Source of the DNA: Hymenobacter terricola
Lineage (GTDB): Bacteria; Bacteroidota; Bacteroidia; Cytophagales; Hymenobacteraceae
Direction of reading: 5' to 3'
Assembly: GCF_017921975.2 (NCBI RefSeq)
Contig: NZ_JAGEMO020000007.1
Location: 310,001 to 374,000 of the forward strand
DNA: 64,000 nt
Shown here piece after piece: positions 21,330 through 27,189 of the stretch (its first letter is position 1; every line of letters starts with the position of its first letter). The position numbers and the translations under genes are program-made. The notes beneath the pieces are model-generated. The model was not told where the DNA came from, did no database searches, and saw only the letters and a list, made by a program, of their open reading frames with translations.

Positions 21330-21737
21330 ATGAACACCGCCACCGCTCGCTACGACGGGCACCTCCGCACCGAAGCCACTCACGTTGCCTCGGGTACCAT
21401 TATTCAAACCGATGCCCCCGTCGATAATCACGGCCGGGGCGAAGCCTTTTCGCCCACCGACCTGGTGAGCACCGCCCTGGGTGCGTGCATCATCACGACC
21501 ATGGGCATCGTGGCCGAGCGCCACGAGTGGGATTTGGCCGGCAGCACGTTTGTGGTGACGAAGCACATGAGCACCGAAGCCCCGCGCCGCATTGCGCAAA
21601 TCGACGTGACGCTGACCCTGCCCGCCACCCTGGCCCCGAGCGAGCGGGCCCTGCTGGAGCGCGCCGCCCACACCTGCCCGGTGACCATGAGCCTGCACCC
21701 CGACGTCAAGCAGAACGTGGTGTTTGAGTATCGGTAG
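21330..21737 (+). CDS. OsmC/Ohr family thiol peroxidase-like protein
   Basis: The 135-residue length and two spaced redox cysteines (Cys53 in LGACIITTMGI and Cys116 in HTCPVTMSLHP) match OsmC-type proteins, which reduce organic hydroperoxides in the cytoplasm. The segment FSPTDLVSTALGAC is the family signature. An in-frame TTG lies one codon earlier; the ATG at 21330 is preferred. It faces the ytxJ-like gene across a terminator hairpin; both belong to thiol redox metabolism. Confidence 0.9.
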   Translation: MNTATARYDGHLRTEATHVASGTIIQTDAPVDNHGRGEAFSPTDLVSTALGACIITTMGIVAERHEWDLAGSTFVVTKHMSTEAPRRIAQIDVTLTLPATLAPSERALLERAAHTCPVTMSLHPDVKQNVVFEYR

Positions 21738-21744
21738 AATGGAA

Positions 21745-21803
21745 AAGGCCGTCATGTCGAGCATCCTGCGCATGAAGCAGAGACCGAGACATGACGGTCT
21801 TTA
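21745..21803. terminator. Bidirectional hairpin between convergent osmC-like and ytxJ-like genes
   Basis: AAAGGCCGTCATGTC and GACATGACGGTCTTT pair with one mismatch and enclose about 30 nt. The ends carry the GTCATG / CATGAC core of the recurring palindromic family, so this is probably a member used as a terminator. Confidence 0.72.
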
Positions 21804-21820
21804 TCAACTTACTTCGTTCT

Positions 21821-22162
21821 CTAATTCGCCATTGATTTCACATCGCTGAGGCGGATGCCCATGTGGGAGGCATCGTAGCGGCACTCGCCATCCTTGATGA
21901 GCAACAGCTGCGGCGACTCGTGGCGGATGCCGAACTGCTCGGCAATCTGGGCCGAAAGGGGCCGGAAACGCAGCAGGTCGAGGTAGTAGATGGGCATGGT
22001 CAGGCCGCTGTCGGCCCACTGGCGCTCAATCTTGCTCTTGGCCGCCGCGCTGATGGAGCAGGTGGTGCTGTGCTTGAAGATGAGCACCGGCTGCTCGTGC
22101 GAGGCTTGTTGCAGGTCGGTTAGTTGTTCGGGTTGGGTGAGGGGAAGCCAGGGAGTGGACAT
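21821..22162 (-). CDS. ytxJ: Bacillithiol-system redox protein, YtxJ-like
   Basis: The 113-residue thioredoxin-like protein has the single-cysteine motif KHSTTCSISAAAK (Cys35) and PIYYLDLLRFRPLSAQIAEQF then SPQLLLIKDGE, as in YtxJ/DUF2847 proteins. These are thought to act as monothiol bacilliredoxins, removing bacillithiol from protein thiols. The presence of bshC at 43569 supports bacillithiol use in this organism. The start at 22162 was preferred over an ATG five codons earlier because it fits family length. Confidence 0.85.
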   Translation of the reverse strand: MSTPWLPLTQPEQLTDLQQASHEQPVLIFKHSTTCSISAAAKSKIERQWADSGLTMPIYYLDLLRFRPLSAQIAEQFGIRHESPQLLLIKDGECRYDASHMGIRLSDVKSMAN

Positions 22163-22348
22163 AATATCGGTTAGCAATTAGTAATTCAGGTAGCTACGGG
22201 ACGGCGCACCAGGGCACTCAGTGCCTGGAACGGCCGCCGCACACAGCACGAACGGCGGCGTGCACGTCCGGCAGGTGTAATACAACAATTGTATAACACT
22301 TGATTCCCGGAAAGTCTTTCAAAAAACTTCGGGGCCCCGCGGCACGGC

Positions 22349-22681
22349 CTACAGGGACTTCTTTTTGTGGCGCAGGCCCAGGAAGCCGGTCGGCTTCACG
22401 TTGGGGGCCGCGCCGGTTTTGTAGCGCAGTTCGTCGCTGCCGCTGCCCTCGGGCAGGGTCTGGTTGCTCTGGCCGCGCTTGAGGTGGTCGCGGGTTACGT
22501 CGAGGTGGCTGTCTTTGTAGGGCACGTCGGTGTGCTTCACCTCGCGCAGGGCGCGGCGGTTGGCCGCCTTCACCTGGGCCGGTTTTTCGCGCACGATTTG
22601 CGCTTGGGCCGCCGGCGCACCCAGCAGCACGGCCAGCACCACCACCAGCCCCCGCCAGCCGCTAGGGCTTGCCGGCACCAT
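22349..22681 (-). CDS. Small secreted hypothetical protein
   Basis: About 110 residues with a signal peptide (GLVVVLAVLLGAPAAQAQ), then a basic mature part with KAANRRALREVKHTD and a C-terminal GFLGLRHKKKSL. No family recognised. Its start codon lies inside the 3' end of the preceding lipoprotein gene, in a different frame (20-bp overlap), which implies translational coupling in a two-gene operon. The frame is open further upstream, but that part is out-of-frame shadow of the Pro-rich lipoprotein. Confidence 0.65.
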   Translation of the reverse strand: MVPASPSGWRGLVVVLAVLLGAPAAQAQIVREKPAQVKAANRRALREVKHTDVPYKDSHLDVTRDHLKRGQSNQTLPEGSGSDELRYKTGAAPNVKPTGFLGLRHKKKSL

Positions 22682-23318
22682 CGGGCTTAGGCACAACTTC
22701 TTGCCGGGGCGAGGTATCGGGCTTGGGCACGACCTGGCGGGGCGCTTTTTTATCGGGCTTAGGAGTGTCTTCAGCAGGTGCGGCATCGGGCGTGGGCGCG
22801 GCGTCCGGCTCGGCTGTGGGCGCGGGGGCCACGGGCCGGTGGTCGGGGTCGTAGTTGGGTTTTGCATGGAGGCCGAATTTGAAGAAACTGCGAATGGACT
22901 GCCAGGGGCGGAAAGGCTTCGACTGCTTGTGCCGTTTGCGGCGGTTCAGCTTGGGCTTTTTCATCAGCCCGTGCTTGTCGTAGTGCACCGTGGGGCCTTC
23001 GGGGAGCTTGCTGGCCTCGGGCGCGGCTTCGGGTGCGGTTATGCTCCCGCCCGAAGGCGTGGAAACATCGGTCGCGGCTTCGTCGGTCGGGGCCGATTTC
23101 TTCTTGTTAAATATGGCGTCGGAAGCTTTTTCGTTGGCTTTCTTCCGGGCGGCGGCTTCTTTCTGCTGGGCTTTGAATTCCGGCGACGGCTTGGGCGTGG
23201 GCAGGCGGTAGGGATGAAAAACCTTGTGGTAGACGCTACAACTGCCCAGCGCTGCCAGCAGCAGCACGCCCAGCAGGGACCGAAGGAGAACAGAGGGCAG
23301 ACAGTATTTCACCGGCAA
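22662..23318 (-). CDS. Pro/Lys-rich hypothetical lipoprotein
   Basis: The 218-residue product has a lipoprotein signal (LLGVLLLAALGSC, Cys27). The mature part is rich in Lys, Pro and Ala, with two near-repeats VVPKPDTSPRQ / VVPKPDGAGKP at the C-terminus and an RRKRHKQSKPFRPWQS basic patch. Low complexity and charge suggest a cell-wall-spanning or peptidoglycan-contacting tether. No family recognised. It overlaps the next gene by 20 bp. Confidence 0.7.
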   Translation of the reverse strand: MPVKYCLPSVLLRSLLGVLLLAALGSCSVYHKVFHPYRLPTPKPSPEFKAQQKEAAARKKANEKASDAIFNKKKSAPTDEAATDVSTPSGGSITAPEAAPEASKLPEGPTVHYDKHGLMKKPKLNRRKRHKQSKPFRPWQSIRSFFKFGLHAKPNYDPDHRPVAPAPTAEPDAAPTPDAAPAEDTPKPDKKAPRQVVPKPDTSPRQEVVPKPDGAGKP

Positions 23319-23328
23319 TGTTTAGTTG

Positions 23329-23427
23329 TTAGTTGCTCGTTGTCAGTTGTTAGCTGGTTACTGTCAGAGATTGAACCGCTCAATTTACGAAGCGAATACG
23401 ACCGGACAACTGACAACAAGCAACTAA
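23329..23427. repeat. Inverted repeat of CAACTGACAAC type
   Basis: Arms at 23329-23350 and 23406-23427 are complementary with one mismatch in 22 bases; interior 55 nt. It fills the gap between the lipoprotein gene and the end of the fused E1 gene. A related sequence occurs inside the E1 gene near 24395-24453. Confidence 0.82.
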
Positions 23428-23435
23428 TACCCATT

Positions 23436-25472
23436 CTAATAATTGCGCAGGGCCGCCACCTGCTCGCGCAGGCGCTGCTGGGGCAGGAAAGCCGCTTCCA
23501 GCGGCGGGGCAAACGGGATGGCGGTGTCCAGCGAGGCCACCCGGCGCACGGGCGCATCAAGGTGCTCGAAGCAGTTTTCGCCAATCCAGGCCGCGATTTC
23601 GCCGCCGATGCCGCCGGTCAGCGTGTCTTCGTGCAGGATGAGGACGCGGCCGTTTTTCTCCACGGTTTTGCGCACCGCTTCCTGGTCCCAGGGCAGCAGG
23701 GTGCGCAGGTCGAGGATGTCGGCCGACACGCCCAGCTCCTGGCACACTTGCAGGGCCCAGCGCACGCCCATGCCGTAGGTGATGATGCTCAGCTCCTCCC
23801 CTTCCGCCGCCAGCGCGGCCTGGCCGATGGGCGTGGTGTAGTAGGCCTCGGGCACGGGCCCGGAGAGGCTGCGATAGAGCATCTTGTGCTCGAAGAACAG
23901 CACCGGGTTGGGGTCTTCGAAGGCGGCGCAGAGCAGGCCTTTGGCGTCGTGCGGGTTGCTGGGGTACACCACTTTCAGGCCGGGGACGTGGGTGAACCAC
24001 GCCTCGTTGCTCTGGCTGTGGAAGGGGCCGGCGGCGCTGCCCGCGCCGGTGGGCATCCGGATGACGACGTCGGCGTTCTGGCCCCAGCGGTAATGGCTTT
24101 TGGCGAGGTTGTTCACAATCTGGTTGAAGCCGCAGGTCACGAAATCCGCGAATTGCATCTCGACCATGCTCTTCTTGTGCTTGATGCTGAGGCCCAGGCC
24201 CACGCCCACAATGGCCGACTCGCACAGGGGCGTGTTGCGCACCCGCGCCTTGCCGAATTTGGCCACGAAGCCTTCCGTGATTTTAAACACGCCGCCGTAA
24301 TCGGCAATGTCCTGGCCCATGAGCACGAGGTCGGGGTAGCGCTCCATGCTCTGCTTCAGGCCCTCGGAAATGGCGTCGATGAAGCGGATTTCCCTTGTAG
24401 TTGCCAGTTGTTCGTTGTCGGTTGCTGGTTCAGAGCTGTTGCCACTGACAACCAAAGAAGCGTCTGGCTCAACCGGCGCGTACATGTCTGCGATTTCCTC
24501 CTGCACATCGGCCACGGGCATGGGCTCGGCATCGGCCTCCTGCAGGCCGGCTTCGATGGCGGCCTTGATGGTTTCGCGGATGCTGTGCTTGGCCGTTTCG
24601 GTGAGAATGCCTTCGGCCAGGAGCCACTTTTCGTAGTTCTCCACCGGGTCTTTGGCGGCCCATTCTTCCATCAGGGACTGGGGCACGTACTTGGTGCCGC
24701 TGGCTTCCTCGTGGCCGCGCATCCGGAAGGTGAGGGCCTCGACGAGCACGGGGCGCGGGTTCTGGCGCAGGTCTTCGGCCAGGCGCTTCACGGTGAGGTA
24801 TACTTCGAGCACGTTGTTGCCGTCGATTTGCACGGCTTCCATGCCGTAGGCCGGGCCTTTATCCACGAAGGATTTGAAGCGGAACTGCTCGTTGCTGGGC
24901 GTGCTGAGGCCGTAGCCGTTGTTCTCAATCATGAAAATGACGGGCAGCTGCCACACGGCCGCCACGTTCAGGGCCTCGTGGAAGTCGCCTTCGCTGGCCC
25001 CGCCGTCGCCGGAGTACGTGAGGGTCACCTTCGGCTTTTTATCCAGCACATCGGCCAGGGCGATGCCGCCGGCCACGGCCAGCTGCGGCCCGAGGTGCGA
25101 AATCATGCCCACGATGTGGTGCTCGTTGGTGCCGAAGTGGAAGCTGCGGTCGCGGCCCTTGGTGAAGCCCGTGCGCTTGCCCTGCCACTGCGCAAACAGG
25201 CGGCCCAGCGGCACCCCGCGCCCCGTGAACACGCCCAGGTTGCGGTGCAGCGGCAGGATGTACTCGTCGGCCTCCAAAGCCAGGGTGCTGCCCACCGAGA
25301 TGGCCTCCTGGCCGATGCCCGAAAACCACTTGCTCACCTTGCCCTGGCGCAGCAAAATCAGCATTTTTTCCTCAATCAGCCGGGGGCGCAGCAGGTGCTG
25401 GTAGAGGTGCAGGAGGGTTTCGTTGGGGAGGTCGTGGCGGTCGAACTGAAGAGCCGGTGCAGCTGAAGTCAT
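23436..25472 (-). CDS. Fused 2-oxoacid dehydrogenase E1 alpha-beta (pyruvate or branched-chain)
   Basis: The 678-residue product fuses the E1 alpha subunit (about residues 1-335) to E1 beta (about 360-678), a layout common in Bacteroidota. The thiamine-diphosphate motif GDGGASEGDFHEALN runs to MIENNGYGLS in the alpha half; the beta half shows RNTPLCESAIVGVGLGLS, MEMQFADF-like (VEMQFADFVTCGFNQIVNN) and RMPTGAGSAAGPFHSQS. It decarboxylates a 2-oxoacid and passes the acyl group to lipoyl-E2 in the cytoplasm; pyruvate versus branched-chain substrates cannot be separated by eye. The linker, about residues 340-359, is coded by a sequence of the intergenic CAACTGACAAC repeat type. The start at 25472 follows a divergent promoter match at 25500-25507. 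Confidence 0.95.
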   Translation of the reverse strand: MTSAAPALQFDRHDLPNETLLHLYQHLLRPRLIEEKMLILLRQGKVSKWFSGIGQEAISVGSTLALEADEYILPLHRNLGVFTGRGVPLGRLFAQWQGKRTGFTKGRDRSFHFGTNEHHIVGMISHLGPQLAVAGGIALADVLDKKPKVTLTYSGDGGASEGDFHEALNVAAVWQLPVIFMIENNGYGLSTPSNEQFRFKSFVDKGPAYGMEAVQIDGNNVLEVYLTVKRLAEDLRQNPRPVLVEALTFRMRGHEEASGTKYVPQSLMEEWAAKDPVENYEKWLLAEGILTETAKHSIRETIKAAIEAGLQEADAEPMPVADVQEEIADMYAPVEPDASLVVSGNSSEPATDNEQLATTREIRFIDAISEGLKQSMERYPDLVLMGQDIADYGGVFKITEGFVAKFGKARVRNTPLCESAIVGVGLGLSIKHKKSMVEMQFADFVTCGFNQIVNNLAKSHYRWGQNADVVIRMPTGAGSAAGPFHSQSNEAWFTHVPGLKVVYPSNPHDAKGLLCAAFEDPNPVLFFEHKMLYRSLSGPVPEAYYTTPIGQAALAAEGEELSIITYGMGVRWALQVCQELGVSADILDLRTLLPWDQEAVRKTVEKNGRVLILHEDTLTGGIGGEIAAWIGENCFEHLDAPVRRVASLDTAIPFAPPLEAAFLPQQRLREQVAALRNY
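24395..24453. repeat. Intragenic copy of the CAACTGACAAC-type repeat coding the E1 linker
   Basis: On the plus strand this reads as short units AGTTGCCAGTTG, TTCGTTGTCGGTTG and CCACTGACAACC, like the intergenic element at 23329-23427. In the minus-strand frame it codes SEPATDNEQLATTRE, against TDNEQLTT-type translation of the intergenic copy. It falls exactly between the alpha and beta domains. Confidence 0.7.
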
Positions 25473-25499
25473 GGAACAAAACGGGTGGGTTGGGAAAGA

Positions 25500-25507
25500 C
25501 AAAGGTA
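25500..25507 (-). promoter_or_regulatory. TAnnTTTG promoter element for the E1 gene
   Basis: The minus strand reads TACCTTTG, a perfect consensus match 28 nt upstream of the E1 start codon, back-to-back with the barrel gene promoter. Confidence 0.55.
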
Positions 25508-25524
25508 GCGGGCGCGGCGGCGGC

Positions 25525-25532
25525 TATATTTG
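25525..25532 (+). promoter_or_regulatory. TAnnTTTG promoter element for the first barrel gene
   Basis: TATATTTG matches the consensus perfectly and lies 28 nt upstream of the barrel gene start at 25560. The second gene copy has TATATTGG at the same place (26387-26394). Confidence 0.55.
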
Positions 25533-25559
25533 GGCATCGCTCATTTTCGTCCCCGGCCC

Positions 25560-26246
25560 ATGCGTCAGCTCCTACTCACTGCTTTTGGCCTGCTGGCCTG
25601 CCACGGCGCTACGGCCCAAGCGACGGCCGCCGCGCCGGTTTCGCAATGGGGCTGGGGCATCCGCGCGGGCCTGGGCCAGGTCAACACCCAACACGGCGAT
25701 TCCCGACACGAATACGATGAATCATTGGCGGGGCCAGTCGTTGGCCTCATGGCCACGCGCTATTTTGCCGGCCCGCTGGTCAGCCTTGGGGTAGAGGCAC
25801 TGCTATCCCGCAACGCCATGATAGTCGATTACCGGCAGATGGCACCGTTCCCCGATTACGGGCCCCAAACGCTGCACCAGTGGCGGCTGTTTATGCCGCT
25901 CTATCTGCGCACCGCCGCCCCGGCCCGCAGGCTGCACTTCCTGGTAGGTGCCGGGCCCACCTTCGCACTGGGCCGCCCCGGCGCCGACGCCGCCTACTAT
26001 GTGCGTCCGGTCGAGCTCACGGTCTTGCTCGGCATTGAAGTACGCGTGCTGCCGTGGCACCGGTACGAAACCACGCTCGGCCTGCGGGTGCATGCGCCGC
26101 TCACGCCCAGCTATGCCTATGGCTTTCCGGACAGCTACACCAACCCAGGCGCACAGGTTGTCAACGACGAGTCACGCAGAAACGTGGGCATCAGCTGGGT
26201 GGGCTTCACCCTGGGCACCACGCTGTACCCCGCAGCCGCCCGCTAG
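25560..26246 (+). CDS. Outer-membrane beta-barrel protein, duplicated paralogue 1
   Basis: The 228-residue product has a signal peptide (LLLTAFGLLACHGATAQ) and amphipathic strands such as GWGIRAGLGQV, WRLFMPLYLRTAAPARRLHFLVGAGPTF and LLGIEVRVLPWHRYETTLGL, ending in GFTLGTTLYPAA. It looks like a porin-family/OmpW-like small barrel. It is paralogous to the next gene, with the same order of strands, and the upstream promoter block is also duplicated. Function unknown. Confidence 0.78.
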   Translation: MRQLLLTAFGLLACHGATAQATAAAPVSQWGWGIRAGLGQVNTQHGDSRHEYDESLAGPVVGLMATRYFAGPLVSLGVEALLSRNAMIVDYRQMAPFPDYGPQTLHQWRLFMPLYLRTAAPARRLHFLVGAGPTFALGRPGADAAYYVRPVELTVLLGIEVRVLPWHRYETTLGLRVHAPLTPSYAYGFPDSYTNPGAQVVNDESRRNVGISWVGFTLGTTLYPAAAR

Positions 26247-26300
26247 TGGCGGAGCTGCACATCGAACCGGCCGGCGGTTTGCGGTTCAGCGGGGGCGGAG

Positions 26301-26394
26301 CGGTCGAGCTGAAGAGCCGGGCAGCTGGTATCATGGAACAAAACGGGTGGGTTGGGAAAGACAAAGTTAGCGGGCGCAGCGGTGCCTATATTGG
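26301..26394. pseudogene. Duplicated block, copy 2, with broken 5' fragment of the E1 gene
   Basis: On the minus strand the first codons of E1 are recognisable (translation near FHDTSCPALQLDRS against MTSAAPALQFDRH), but one base has been lost after the start, so the fragment is out of frame and ends quickly. The segment also keeps a minus-strand TAACTTTG promoter match at 26362-26369. It is a leftover of a tandem duplication of about 863 bp. Confidence 0.8.
26362..26369 (-). promoter_or_regulatory. Orphan TAnnTTTG element left by the duplication
   Basis: The minus strand reads TAACTTTG, matching the E1 promoter position in the original copy. It now points into the 3' end of the first barrel gene on the antisense strand. 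Confidence 0.45.
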
Positions 26395-26423
26395 GTTGCC
26401 TTCCAACTACTGCTCTCCCGTCT

Positions 26424-27077
26424 ATGCGCCTGGCTTTTCTACTCCTGCTCGCGGCCTGGCCGGCGATGGCCCAGGCGCAGGCCCCGGCCTCCAACCTGCC
26501 CGCGCCGGCCACTTCCCGCTGGAGCTTCGGCCTGAAGCTGGGCACCGGCGCCAGCTACTCCAGCGCCGATGGCTCGGGCCAGCACCACCCGTGGTCGGCC
26601 TACACCGGCGGCCTCAGCGGCGGCTACGGCTTTGCGGCGGCCGGTGGCTTCCTCAACCTGCAAGCCGATGCCCTGCTCGAACGCCGCCCGGCCCGGCCCT
26701 GGCAAGCGTTTTCGGCGAGCAACGCCGTGCTGTTCGTGCCCTTTTACCTGCGCACCGACCGGCCCGCCGCGCGGGTACACCTGTTGCTGGGCGGCGGCCC
26801 CACGTTCTGGCTCACCGGCCGGGCCGTGCCTGATAACAGGACCGGGGTTTACGCCACGCACCCCGTGGAGGCCACCGGGCTGCTGGGGTTTGAGGTGCGC
26901 CTGCTGCCCTTCGGCCGCTACGAAACCACGGTGGCGCTGGCCTACCGGCCCAGCCTCACACCGGCCCTGGTTTCCTACGGTCATTCTTCCGGCGGCCATG
27001 CGTTCGAGGACTACGACACGCATTCCTGGTTCGGGGCCACGCTCAACGTGTATTTCCACCCGGCGGTCCGGCCGTAG
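26424..27077 (+). CDS. Outer-membrane beta-barrel protein, duplicated paralogue 2
   Basis: The 217-residue product starts with a signal peptide (RLAFLLLLAAWPAMAQAQ). Strands such as LFVPFYLRTDRPAARVHLLLGGGPTF and LLGFEVRLLPFGRYETTVAL align directly with VPLYLRT-type and LLGIEVRVLPWHRYETT segments of the neighbouring paralogue, so the two arose by tandem duplication and then diverged strongly. It ends FGATLNVYFHPAVRP, an aromatic-rich last strand. Function unknown. Confidence 0.78.
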   Translation: MRLAFLLLLAAWPAMAQAQAPASNLPAPATSRWSFGLKLGTGASYSSADGSGQHHPWSAYTGGLSGGYGFAAAGGFLNLQADALLERRPARPWQAFSASNAVLFVPFYLRTDRPAARVHLLLGGGPTFWLTGRAVPDNRTGVYATHPVEATGLLGFEVRLLPFGRYETTVALAYRPSLTPALVSYGHSSGGHAFEDYDTHSWFGATLNVYFHPAVRP

Positions 27078-27189
27078 CCGCAGTCCCCTTTGCCCAATGG
27101 GCAGCTGCTTCACCCCCGGTTTTTCAGCCAAGCCTGCCAAAGGCTTCTATCTTGCCGACTCATTGCGCTACCCCTTTCCACCCTATTTT

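Larger units (their letters stand above)
25438..25532. repeat. Duplicated block, copy 1 (E1 5' end plus divergent promoter)
   Basis: About 95 bp covering the first codons of the E1 gene, its promoter and the promoter of the barrel gene. It matches 26301-26394 with roughly ten differences, including a shared 31-bp exact core around ATGGAACAAAACGGGTGGGT. Confidence 0.88.

Noticed and set aside
22205-22275. tRNA or structured RNA upstream of the ytxJ-like gene
   Set aside because: Short hairpins (CCAGGGCAC/GTGCCTGG and a CCGCC/GGCGG pair) are present, but no cloverleaf, T-loop or known riboswitch motif can be drawn.
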